Origin: Rhea pennata
Lineage: Eukaryota > Chordata > Aves > Rheiformes > Rheidae
Direction: 5' to 3'
Assembly: GCF_028389875.1 (NCBI RefSeq)
Contig: NC_084674.1
Coordinates: forward strand, 10,573,501-10,637,500
DNA: 64,000 nucleotides
Positions within the stretch are counted from its first letter, which is position 1; the number at the start of each line of letters is the position of its first letter. Shown here piece after piece: positions 30,601-37,984 of the stretch. The notes beneath the pieces are model-generated. The model was not told where the DNA came from. It ran no database searches and saw nothing but the letters and a program-made list of their open reading frames with translations. Position numbers and translations under genes: made by a program.

Positions 30601-33600
30601 TGAAAGAAAACAGCACCCTCTTTTAAGACATAAAAAGAAAGTTCTGTTTAAATAGTGAATATACAGATGAAAAATTGCAGTATGAATCAAGTTTAACAGC
30701 CAAATTTTCTTTAAAGCTTTAATGCTGAAAATGCTTCTGATGTCAGAATACAACATTTGGCATTAAGATGAAACACTTAAAATGGTTTAATGTATTGGAC
30801 ACAATTCCACTCCCACTGAATTTAAGGAATGCAATGGCAACCAAGCCACCTCATTTCTGCAAAACGGCTGGTACACATTCCTACTAAGAGTATTGAACCA
30901 TGCCTAGGAAAAGTGCCCCACACACTACTAGAAGTTACACTGTTACTCTCACTTGTATGTAATGCTAATGACTAAGTAGTAAATAAAAGTAATAAAGTTG
31001 TCATGGGGTTGCTTACGTAGTTTCAACTCTATTAAGCGAGATACCCTTGGAATGCCTCTGCAACGTAAGTTTATTTGGCTCTCAAAATGAAAAGTACTCT
31101 GTAAGCACTACACTACGGAAACATTTGTATCCAAGTACACTTTCAAACAAATCTCAGGATGCTTTTATAACACGTTTAACCAGGAAAAAACTTCTGTTAA
31201 AAAAAAAAAAAAAAAAAAGTATACTTTTCATCTTCAATTACTAATGGAAATAAATATGCAAAAATAAAATCTCAGCTGACAATTTCTTTGTTGCAACTCA
31301 AAAGCATGGAGATAACTTACTAACTCAAGGAAGAACTTCTGAGTCCTTTTGACTTGGTTGGGGTGAGGGAGGAGAAAAAAAAAAGGAGCTTGTGAGCAAA
31401 TAAGTAAATTTTGTAGTTGCTTTTCTTAACAACCTAACTATATTTACTGAAGGTTTGACTTGCTCTTACTAAGCAAAAAATGCAAAACATCAAGAGAAAA
31501 TTTTAAATGCTAGTTTTGTCCCTTCTTGAGTTTCTGGGGAAGTCAGGTATATATGCAGCAGTTTTAGGTTTTGCTTTCAGTTTTCTTTTTTATTTGCTTC
31601 TTTACCTACAGGAAATAGAAACTCACCCTCTGCCAAGTGCAGCCCTTGATTCAATGTTATGAAGTTTACATTTACACAGCCTGTTGTGTTACATTTAAAT
31701 TAACAGAAGCTGCTCAGAACAATAGGCAAGCAAACTATTCATTTGACACAAGCTTTGGTCTTCTGTTTGGTATCTCACCATAGCTACAGAATTTTTCCTC
31801 AAATTCTTCACCTTTTCCTTACCTGGTTATTCAGAGGGCTGATTATATTCAGCGCCTGTGGAAGATTTACGTTATTACTAGTTTAGTCATCATATGAAAG
31901 CTGTATCTAATCTGGACCTAAATCATCTTAATATGAGAGGGAAAAAATATAAATGCAAGTTTGAAGCAATTCTGTAACACAAGGGAGCATTATAAGAGCT
32001 TAATGCACATTGCTGACAAACAAAAGTTATTCATGGTTGCCTTTGTATTTCAGCTTTAGAACAAGAACACAAAAATCTTTCAACATATACCTTTATTTGT
32101 TAGGGAGGGGATTCATTTATACATGTCTTCAAACAAGGATCTACTTGTATAGTTCATTTAAACAAGAAAATCTCAAGGCAGGTACAGCAACATCCACTAA
32201 TAGAAGAATTATTCAGATGCCACGGACATAAGATCAGGTGTCCAAAATGACAAAATAGTCATCTTACATCAAATAAGAAACCACGTCTCTTGTTACGGCT
32301 TCCTGTATTTTGTTCTCCCGCACTGCCTCTACATAAACCATCTGTGTCACACACGCTTCAAACCATCTTTCAACTACCAACAGGCTTCTGCGGTAAAGCA
32401 AACAATTACTAATAGATGCATCTTAGAGACAGATTTTAAAACAAAAGGCACACTGCTTCAGCTTTCTCTTATTAACAAGAGATCAGAACAAGGCAGTACG
32501 CTGTCCTTTACTCAACATCCATTAATAACAGAACCCAGAGATGAGTGATTTCAGAGGGAAGAGGGGCAACATTTGCTACCAAACTCACATGTGGAAGATA
32601 ACGCATGGACCAGATGGACTGAAAAACTGCTTGCAAGTGCTCATTCTAAAATAATTTTTTTCTAGCCAAAAATAACTTGCAAACAGAGAGAAAGAACACA
32701 AAAAGCTATTGTCATTTGCACTAGCAAAGTAGTATAATAAGCAATGACGAAAACAAGTTAACAATGCAGCTGTAATCTGGTCTGCTAACCCAGGCATATT
32801 AGAAGTTATACAACCTCTGCTACAACCCAGCATGTGCACACACACCCCTCTCAGCTACTGAAACAGGTAAAAAGTATTAGGCTTGCCAGAAACAAACCTC
32901 ATTAGCTATATTTGTAATAGGAGCTCCAACAACTGAGAGCCAGGACCTCCCAGATTCACGAGATCTTCTAAAACTCTTCAAACATAACTTCTGTTCAGAG
33001 AAGCACTGCGACATTAGTTAATGCGAGTTCTTTGTTAAAAAAAAAACAACAACAAAAAAAACCAAAACAACAACAACAAAAAAACCACTCCTGAAGTGTA
33101 GGTTACTTATAAGAAGTCTATTTTATAACACAGTGTACAAATTAGTGGTACACCCCGTGGTGAATCTACAATTATTGTCAGTCAGGTTAACAGCGTTCAC
33201 CAGATGCAAGGAACCAGTAGGAGAAGTCAACACTGCAGAAACCAAAGCAGCAAAAGGGGAGGAGGAACATCCCTTCTCCATTTAAAACATGCTTCCTACT
33301 AGTATACCTACTGCCGAGGTACCTCTGGCCTCCTTTTTTAGCCCAGCATCCCCATACTCAGCTAAGCAATGCCAGAAATCAGAAGTGAATCAGAAGTTCT
33401 CCCTTTGAATCCCTATCGCAGTATTGCCTGGTCATACCGTAAGTAAACCTAATCCTTAAAGTGGAAAATAACTGCAGGCAGGAGCTTACGAAGCCTGTAC
33501 TATTACCGCATGCTCAAAGACAGCACAACTCTCACGGAGCTGGTGTGCGTGTACCAGACCCCCCAGAAGAATTACCCCGTGGCTTAACAGCCAAGAGGAG

Positions 33601-34663
33601 GCCCGTGCTGCTGGTTGCCATCCCTCCGTTACGGCTCTGCAGCCCTCCTGCCTTCACCAGCGCTGCGCGCGGGACGCGGGGCAGACGCGACCCTTCGTTA
33701 TCAGCTACCGAACAGAGGCCGCCAGAACCCACCTCTGCCCAAAACGCAGTAAGAGCCCAGGAACGCAGAAATTAAAGCAGCGTATTCCGCCAGGAGCGAG
33801 AAGGGCCCTTCGAGAGCGGACGGGAGTCTTGAGGAGCGGACACGAAGTTCACGCGCTCCTGCGCTGACCACCTCACGCGAGGAGCAACAGCAACGCTCCC
33901 CAAACCTGGGCTGCTGCCCCAGCCCCGGGACCCCCACGCTGCTACCCCATCGCTCCCAGTTACCCCATGACCCGCTACACTGCTACCCCAGTGCTCCCAC
34001 TTACCCCATTACCTCCCTCGCTGCTACCCCACCTCACTCCTAGTTACCCCACAGTCCCTCACACTGCTACCCCAGTGTTCCCAGTTACCCTCATTACTCC
34101 CCACACTGCTACCCCAGCACTCCCAACTGCCCCACTAGCCCCCTCACTGCTACCCCACCTCACTCCCAGTTACCCCATTAGCCCCCCACACTGCTACCAC
34201 ACCTCGCTCCTAACTACCCCACAGCCCCCCACACTGCTACCCCAGCGCTCCCAGTTACCCCACAACCCCCCACACTGCTACCCCAGTCTCCCAGTTACCC
34301 CACAGCCCCTCACACTGGTACCTCAGCGCTCCCAGTTACCCCATTAGCCCCCACACTACTACCCCACCTCGCTCCCAGTTACCTCACGGCCTCCCACACT
34401 GCTACCCGACCTCGCTCCCAGTTACCCCACACTTCCCGCTCCCAGTTACCCCCACACACACTTATCCTCCGCACGGGCTCCCAGTCACCCCCCGGCGGGC
34501 TCCCCGCGCCCCGTCCCCCCGCGCCGCGCCGCGGCCGGGCCTGCCGCCGGGCGCCGCTCACCGTATGCGAGTGCAGGCTCTGGCTCGTCTCGATCTGCGC
34601 TGTCAGCGGCACCGTGTCGTCCAGCAGCACCTTGCCGGCCGGCGGCTTCTCCATGAAGGCCAT
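5634..34663 (-). CDS. PXK: PXK, PX-domain kinase-like protein (17 coding exons; 3' end outside window)
   Basis: Spliced gene; this entry spans start codon to the last exon seen. Seventeen exons join in frame to 1528 nt (509 codons plus 1 nt). The family is about 578 residues long, so the proline-rich/WH2 C-terminus lies past the left edge. Residues 14 to about 126 form a PX phosphoinositide-binding domain: RRYSDF at 54-59 and the proline loop LPLPPKK at 73-79. A kinase-like domain follows. Its catalytic loop reads YGHLHSGN (286-293), with His where the catalytic Asp should be, and DFG is replaced by DLE (305-307), so catalysis is doubtful. A Lys/Arg-rich stretch (456-469) precedes a Ser/Pro-rich tail. 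The family is known on endosomes and as a modulator of Na,K-ATPase. Introns of 161 to 994 nt not listed separately hold nothing I can name. Identification is very secure. Confidence 0.96.
6691..6760 (-). CDS. PXK: PXK coding exon 16
   Basis: 70 nt encoding KSKRSAYESGEEHSAKYSNS and then NNS plus one base. Acceptor TTAAAG, donor TCAG|GTAAC, end phase 1. Confidence 0.94.
7378..7464 (-). CDS. PXK: PXK coding exon 15
   Basis: 29 codons beginning IHQHRRLTRAQSHHGSEEE and ending KKRRKILARK. Basic; with the next exon it forms a possible nuclear-localisation-like stretch. Acceptor TTTAAG, donor AAG|GTAAAC. Confidence 0.95.
7877..7954 (-). CDS. PXK: PXK coding exon 14
   Basis: 26 codons, IPTKLKEALKNSKECIEKRL and then AEEQKL, a charged helix after the kinase-like domain. 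Acceptor ATTAG, donor TTG|GTAAC, phase 0. Confidence 0.95.
8658..8706 (-). CDS. PXK: PXK coding exon 13
   Basis: A short 49-nt exon completing a Pro codon and encoding LFSDVLLTNSEKPQFK. Acceptor TTGCAG, donor AAG|GTAGAG. Found from frame, length and family match on both sides. Confidence 0.93.
8707..10849. other. PXK intron 12
   Basis: 2.1 kb of intron. It holds a 27-base A run at 10592-10618 and otherwise nothing I can name. The + strand frame running through the A run and across the antisense of exon 12 is a shadow. Confidence 0.6.
10592..10618 (+). repeat. Poly(A) run, 27 bases
   Basis: Uninterrupted A run on the + strand, in PXK intron 12. It is poly-U in the transcript. Confidence 0.95.
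10850..10928 (-). CDS. PXK: PXK coding exon 12
   Basis: 79 nt encoding SVLESILTCEAMKNGMPTVS and then RLLQT plus two bases. Acceptor TTGGCAG, donor ACGCC|GTAAGT. Start phase 1, end phase 2. Confidence 0.95.
11361..11478 (-). CDS. PXK: PXK coding exon 11
   Basis: 118 nt beginning TLEGIDVHCFGHLLYEMTYG, the C-lobe. It ends ...PAPSVFV plus one base. Acceptor CTGCAG, donor GTTG|GTTAGT (a slightly unusual +3 T), phase 1. Confidence 0.94.
11479..12843. other. PXK intron 10
   Basis: 1.4 kb of intron. A moderately GC-rich patch at about 12420-12740 has several overlapping short frames on both strands, but no family match and no splice logic. Confidence 0.55.
12844..13005 (-). CDS. PXK: PXK coding exon 10 (catalytic-loop exon)
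   Basis: 54 codons. It starts VLKFLHEKGFPYGHLHSGN and ends SYFSQFRKIN. It holds the positions equivalent to the HRD and DFG motifs: YGHLHSGN replaces HRDxxxxN and LLDLEN replaces the DFG segment. Asn-293 of the loop is kept. Acceptor TTTCAG, donor AAT|GTATG. Confidence 0.96.
13561..13580 (+). repeat. Poly(T) run, 20 bases
   Basis: T run on the + strand in PXK intron 9, one of only two long runs in this orientation. Confidence 0.95.
13793..13894 (-). CDS. PXK: PXK coding exon 9
   Basis: 34 codons beginning AKPKDPFLKKYCNPKKIQGL and ending QIKTYGRQILE. Acceptor TAAAG, donor GAG|GTATTT, phase 0. The 172-nt intron before it is short. Confidence 0.95.
14067..14171 (-). CDS. PXK: PXK coding exon 8
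   Basis: 35 codons beginning HPYIYKVTFATANESSALVI and ending GTLKDLIYK. Acceptor TTGTAG, donor AAG|GTAATG, phase 0. Confidence 0.95.
14172..15427. other. PXK intron 7
   Basis: 1.3 kb of AT-rich intron with a short A-rich CAAAAA microsatellite around 14405-14445. Nothing else recognised. Confidence 0.55.
15428..15502 (-). CDS. PXK: PXK coding exon 7
   Basis: 25 codons beginning ADLGPDKYLSDKDLQYAVKL. Acceptor TTCTAG, donor TCT|GTAAGT, phase 0 at both ends. It is part of the N-lobe of the kinase-like domain. Confidence 0.94.
16400..16473 (-). CDS. PXK: PXK coding exon 6
   Basis: 74 nt encoding GWRIRKKYFLMKIRNQPKER and then LMLSW. The intron before it is only 161 nt. Acceptor TTGCAG, donor TGG|GTATG, end phase 0. 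Confidence 0.95.
16635..16712 (-). CDS. PXK: PXK coding exon 5
   Basis: 78 nt encoding EIALQHVSMFFRSEPKW and then EVVEPLKDI, phase 1 at both ends. Acceptor CCCCAG, donor ATAG|GTAAG. It links the PX domain to the kinase-like domain. Confidence 0.95.
16713..18665. other. PXK intron 4
   Basis: 2.0 kb of AT-rich intron. It has a (GA)n tract at 16731-16746 beside the exon 5 acceptor and a 21-base A run at 18107-18127. No other signal seen. Confidence 0.55.
18666..18852 (-). CDS. PXK: PXK coding exon 4
   Basis: 187 nt, the second half of the PX domain. It opens with the proline loop (LSLPLPPKKLIG), continues with EREFIAERQKGLQTYL and ends ...SYSVNYT plus one base. Acceptor TTTCAG, donor CACTG|GTAAG, end phase 1. 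Confidence 0.95.
21571..21603 (+). repeat. Poly(A) run, 33 bases
   Basis: The longest homopolymer of the window, in PXK intron 3. Confidence 0.95.
22155..22176 (+). repeat. Poly(A) run, 22 bases
   Basis: A run followed by GGAA and a G run, in PXK intron 3. Confidence 0.95.
22451..22499 (+). repeat. (AAAG)n microsatellite
   Basis: Imperfect AAAG units after an A run, in PXK intron 3. On the PXK strand it reads as CTTT repeats. Confidence 0.9.
22970..23017 (-). CDS. PXK: PXK coding exon 3
   Basis: 16 codons, IVRRYSDFDLLNNSLQ. It carries the RRYSDF signature of PX domains, whose Arg and Tyr contact the phosphoinositide. Acceptor GCAG, donor CAG|GTAAC, phase 0. Confidence 0.95.
23723..23773 (-). 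CDS. PXK: PXK coding exon 2
   Basis: 17 codons, EYIIRVQRGVSPENSWQ, between a CTAG acceptor and a CAG|GTAATT donor, phase 0 at both ends. It forms the first strands of the PX domain. Confidence 0.95.
26779..26806 (+). repeat. Poly(A) run, 28 bases
   Basis: Uninterrupted A run in PXK intron 1, followed by CACACA. Confidence 0.95.
28488..28575 (+). mobile_element. CR1 LINE 3' end
   Basis: Clear CR1 terminus: CATGCTCTAGGTGACCCTGC, GAGGTTGGACTAAGTGATCT, CCAGAGGTCCCTTCCAAC, ending with the ATTCTATGA octamer type. Truncated at the 5' side, as usual for CR1. It lies in PXK intron 1, antisense. Confidence 0.88.
33939..34463. repeat. Minisatellite, ~12 units of 38-44 bp
   Basis: Tandem units, each beginning with CTGCTACCCC (or a one- or two-base variant) and containing CTCCCAGTTACCCCA. 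I count twelve units of 38 to 44 bp plus a partial one. The array ends about 100 bp inside the PXK exon 1 donor, so it is transcribed in the G-rich sense. A long + strand frame through it is an effect of the repeat. Confidence 0.9.
34562..34663 (-). CDS. PXK: PXK coding exon 1
   Basis: 34 codons starting MAFMEKPPAGKVLLDD, the family's usual N-terminus. The start ATG is 34661-34663, with G at -3 and +4, a good initiation context. It ends with ...HSHT and the donor G|GTGAGC, phase 0. It lies in a CpG island. Confidence 0.95.
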
Positions 34664-34717
34664 GCCGGGGAGGGCAGCGGGAGCCCGGCGCCGCCAACCT
34701 GCTTCCCGGGGCAGCCC

Positions 34718-34738
34718 CCGCCGCCGCCGCCGCCGCCG
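34718..34738 (-). repeat. (CGG)7 in probable PXK 5' UTR
   Basis: Seven perfect CCG units on the + strand, read as CGG in the PXK sense. The tract ends 55 bases above the PXK start codon. It is flanked further up by a short GCGCC pentanucleotide run (about 34753-34779). Confidence 0.8.
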
Positions 34739-34815
34739 CTGTCAACACGGCAGCGCCGCGCCGCGCCGCGCCGCGCCGCCGGGCCTTAGCGCCGCCTGCC
34801 CGGCGCCCCCGCCGC

Positions 34816-34830
34816 CCGCCAGGGGGCGCC
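34816..34830 (+). promoter_or_regulatory. CTCF-like motif, copy 1
   Basis: CCGCCAGGGGGCGCC matches the known CTCF core (CCASNAGGGGGCRS type) closely, in the + orientation. Binding is inferred only. Confidence 0.55.
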
Positions 34831-34881
34831 GCAGTGCCGCGCCGCCGGGCCTTAGCACCGCCTGCCCGGCGCCCCCGCCGC

Positions 34882-34896
34882 CCGCCAGGGGGCGCC
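34882..34896 (+). promoter_or_regulatory. CTCF-like motif, copy 2
   Basis: Same sequence and orientation as copy 1, 66 bp away. Confidence 0.55.
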
Positions 34897-34957
34897 GCAG
34901 TGCCGCGCCGCGCCGCGCCGCCGGGCCTTAGCGCCGCCCGCCCGGCGCCCCCGCCGC

Positions 34958-34972
34958 CCGCCAGGGGGCGCC
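34958..34972 (+). promoter_or_regulatory. CTCF-like motif, copy 3
   Basis: Same sequence and orientation as copies 1 and 2, 76 bp from copy 2. Confidence 0.55.
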
Positions 34973-35220
34973 GCAGTGCCGCGCCGCGCCGCCCCCCCCC
35001 GCCCCGCGCCGCGGCCCCTTCAGCCGCGACGCCCGGCGCGCGTACGGCGGCACCCGCGCACGGCCCGGCCCCTCCTCCCCGCGGGCGCTCGGTGATGCGC
35101 TGAGCGGGTCATTACGCGTAACTCGCAGGCGGCAGATGCGCATCAGCTTGTGCACGGGCGGCGGCGGAGGCTGCGAGCGCCGAGGCACCGCCAGGTCTGG
35201 CAAGAGCCGGAGTGTGACAA

Positions 35221-37011
35221 AGGAACCGGAAAGCCTGACATAACTGCTCTTCTTCTTCATTTGTTTCCCCCCAAATCCAAGAGGGATTCAAAGCCTTTTA
35301 TTTAGTTTTTAGATTTTGCAGTTAAATTTAAACCTCTGAAAGAAGAGATTCGAAGCTGTTGTCAGATTAAGTCAAATCGAGTTCCACAACTTTTCACTGC
35401 AGCGGTGCACACAACTGTTCCTCCAGTGGTGCCTGGCACTCCCGGGGGGAACCTACTGCCTGCTGAATACCATCGACACACCCCTTTGTATTTCCACACT
35501 GCAGGAGTTAATTATTTAACAGGAGTTAATCTCACTTAAGTTGCAGTAAGTACGTAAGACTGCAGAGCTAGCGTTTGTCATACACGCAGAACAGCTAGTG
35601 CAAATAGCCCCTTCTTTAACTCTACCTTGACAGGAAAAATGAGCTATATACTGTGATTAAGTAGCTGGATCTTAGTCAAGAACAGAAATCTATCTTCATT
35701 CTTTCCAAAGAACCCCCCCCTTCTACAGTTAGCCAGTGAGATACAGACTTAATTGTTGTCCTAATTTCTCAGCTGCCACCTCAGATTTGACTGTGTTAAT
35801 AGGCATAAACAGGATAACTTCAGATCTAGAAGGGCAGATGAAGAAGAAATGAATGAAAAGAGAATGCCCCTTTCGAGAAGCAGTGCTTTACACAGCAAAA
35901 GCCTATGATCACGCAATGATGTGGGGCAGAAAAAAAAGAAACAGGAAGTGAAGCAACTCCAGTGACAAAAGATAAGGCAAGTTCTCAACCAGAAGTACTT
36001 GCTCAGTGTCATAAACAGGCCAAATTCCATTCTTTGAAGCTAGTGGGCATTAAGACAAACAGCTTAAAATTTATAACTTTTTTTTCACTTCTTGCTGTCC
36101 CTCTCACTATGATCCAGCCTGATTTAGTACTGTAAGTTTACACTGCAGCTAAATTTAAGACCAAGAGATCACACCTAGACAGAGTAACAGTTTTACGGTA
36201 GTTTTCACCACTGTTTGACGACAGAAGTTTTTTCATAACAAACTTTTGAAGCTATTTGCAGGCAAGAAACAATTATGAATACATTTCTGCTGCAGAGATG
36301 AGCGGAAAGATAATACAAATCAGATGTTTGTCAGAAAATTGTATCAGCCACCAATTGTAGAGAGTCTAGTAGTCCCCACCACTCAGGGAAAAAACAGTGT
36401 TTAATATACTTACATTGGTACTAAAATAACCTGGAAGATTTACCAGTGAACTTACCGAAACACTACTGTACCAGCAGCCAAGGTACTTTTAATGGGCAAA
36501 GGGGAATGAATACATGTTCATACAGGTAAATAAGCAGAGAGAAGCCAGAAGGTTAGTACTCAACTAATTTTGCACCTACTTGCCTTGCACACAGGAGATA
36601 AACACTCACTATGGTAGAAGCAGTGACAACATGGCTTTTTTATAGACCTTCCTTCACTCAGCTACACTTCTGGGAGGCAAATTTCCATGGTAATTTGCAT
36701 TTATTGTGATTTTCTTGGTTTGTTTATAATCAGGTTTTGTAAGACAACTGAAGAATTTGAAAGTATTTTAAGTGCCACATCTCAAGATACATCAGGAAGA
36801 GTATATTGTTTATGTTAAGGATGACTACTGCTTATTTACAGAGCTAACAAAGGCTATTAGCTAGAGTGCCGCAAAATAACACACTGCAGCATTATCAGCC
36901 AGAATTGGGATGTATATTACATGAAGGAAGCCTGCAGTATGTGTGTCAATACCCTTTTTCCTCTGTTTGTTCTGCTTGTTAAAGATAGAACACTGTCCCC
37001 TTACGCAGATT
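35221..37011. other. Intergenic stretch between PXK promoter and RPP14/HTD2 3' end
   Basis: About 1.8 kb of AT-rich sequence without a supported gene. It may include more HTD2 3' UTR if the first poly(A) signal is skipped: further minus-strand AATAAA hexamers occur at 36700-36705 and 35297-35302. Confidence 0.5.
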
Positions 37012-37017
37012 TTTATT
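37012..37017 (-). terminator. Candidate poly(A) signal for the RPP14/HTD2 message
   Basis: AATAAA on the minus strand, 359 bases after the HTD2 stop, followed by a GTGTT-containing stretch. Other AATAAA copies lie further down, so this is only the first candidate. Confidence 0.4.
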
Positions 37018-37375
37018 AGCAATATAACTCTTCTGTAAACCACGAAATAGTTTGACCTTAACTAGTCTGGATTTTCCCCCAAAAGAGTTTCTGTCCAAAA
37101 GAATAACCGCAATATGAGCCCATCACTGCAGACTTTCCACTGTAGCAGAGCAAAGGCTTGTCTGAACGTTGTCAGTTTTGTCAGACTTTAATAAAATTTG
37201 GGAGTTTCTTAACGCAGTTGCTATCAGTTTGTACATTCAGTTTGTACATTGTCTTTGCAACACTTTGAAAGTTTTGTTGCAAACTAACTGGATTAAGTAA
37301 TGTCACGTAAAAAAACAGTCAAAACCAAGCATACATTTTTGTCCTTTACTATAAAGTAGCGTAGTATGAAAAGCT

Positions 37376-37882
37376 CTAACTTTCTGCTACCAAGACTTTC
37401 ACCATCCCTTCCACAACAGTCTTTCCACTTTCTCTGACTGTACACGATACAGCAATGTGTGCAACAGACTTCTGCAGTTGTTTAACTTCTGCTGCAGCTA
37501 CAACTTCTTCTCCAACATATAAAGGAGCTGAAAATCGGATTTCCTGAGAAAGAAATATACAACCATGGCCAGGCATTTTAGTACCTAGAACTGCAGAAAT
37601 GAGTCCATTAATCAAAATTCCATGTACAACAGTTCTCCCAAACCTAGACTTCTTTGCAAAATCTTCATTTAAATGTAAAGGATTTGTGTCACCTGTTAAA
37701 TCAGAAAAAGTAATAACATCATTCTGTGTAAAAGCTTTGGCAAGCTCAGCTTTGTCTCCAACTTTTATATGTAAATGTTGAAGTAAGCGACATCCAAGTA
37801 GCGAGCTGATAGCTATTCGCTTTATCAAGGCTCTTTGCTGGAAATCCCCTCCAGAAACTCCACGTCGGAAGAGCAGCAACAT
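37376..37882 (-). CDS. HTD2: HTD2, mitochondrial 3-hydroxyacyl-thioester dehydratase type 2
   Basis: Uninterrupted frame of 168 residues plus stop, the family's usual length. It is a MaoC-like hot-dog protein. The hydratase-2 signature is complete at residues 59-80, with [11 protein letters not shown] holding catalytic Asp65 and His70. The Arg-containing N-terminus MLLLFRRG fits a mitochondrial targeting peptide. Known role: the dehydration of (3R)-hydroxyacyl-ACP in mitochondrial fatty acid synthesis. The frame lies wholly in the last RPP14 exon, 45 bases after the RPP14 stop, an arrangement known for the human bicistronic transcript. I chose the ATG at 37880-37882 (G at -3) rather than the TTG three codons upstream; an in-frame TAG stands two codons above that TTG. 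A separate promoter is possible but not seen. Confidence 0.96.
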   Translation of the reverse strand: MLLLFRRGVSGGDFQQRALIKRIAISSLLGCRLLQHLHIKVGDKAELAKAFTQNDVITFSDLTGDTNPLHLNEDFAKKSRFGRTVVHGILINGLISAVLGTKMPGHGCIFLSQEIRFSAPLYVGEEVVAAAEVKQLQKSVAHIAVSCTVRESGKTVVEGMVKVLVAES

Positions 37883-37927
37883 CTCAAGCAACTTCTACTT
37901 CTTACAACCAAACCAGCAACTGGATAA

Positions 37928-37984
37928 TCAGTCCAGCACTAGTTCTCTACTGTTCCCAGATAACGCAAGAAGAAATGGAGATGT
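37928..37984 (-). CDS. RPP14: RPP14 coding exon 5 (coding part)
   Basis: 19 codons including the stop: TSPFLLALSGNSRELVLD then TGA at 37928-37930. Acceptor CTCAAG after a C/T-rich tract. The exon continues into HTD2. Confidence 0.93.
   Translation of the reverse strand, partial: TSPFLLALSGNSRELVLD

Larger units (their letters stand above)
23774..34561. other. PXK intron 1 (10.8 kb)
   Basis: The largest intron seen and the usual place for regulatory elements. It holds a G run near 24114, an A run at 26779-26806, an AAATA microsatellite near 27740, a CR1 3' end at about 28488-28575, an A run at 31199-31218, a CAA-rich tract near 33035-33085 and the minisatellite at 33939-34463. GC content rises from about 33500 toward the CpG island. 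Confidence 0.6.
34779..34995. repeat. GC-rich tandem repeat, 3 copies of 66-76 bp
   Basis: Three near-identical copies start with CCGGGCCTTAGC at 34779, 34845 and 34921. The third copy is spaced 76 rather than 66 bp because an extra GCGCC stretch was added. Each copy contains GCCAGGGGGCGCCGCAGTG. Confidence 0.9.
33500..35220 (-). promoter_or_regulatory. CpG-island promoter region of PXK
   Basis: GC- and CpG-dense block around PXK exon 1, sharply different from the AT-rich flanks. It includes the first codons, the probable 5' UTR with (CGG)7, and the duplicated units with CTCF-like motifs. No TATA box is apparent. The transcription start is not determinable from sequence; it is probably within a few hundred bases above 34663. 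Confidence 0.75.

Noticed and set aside
33967-34347. 126-codon + strand frame
   Set aside because: It is the minisatellite read through; Pro/Thr-rich periodic translation with no family match.
34485-35260. Long Ala/Pro/Arg-rich frames around the PXK start
   Set aside because: Stop codons are rare in CpG-island sequence; the frames run through repeat units and lack any family match.
37376-37891. HTD2 frame beginning at a TTG (171 codons)
   Set aside because: The TTG gives a frame three codons longer, but the ATG at 37880-37882 yields 168 residues, the known family length, in an acceptable context.
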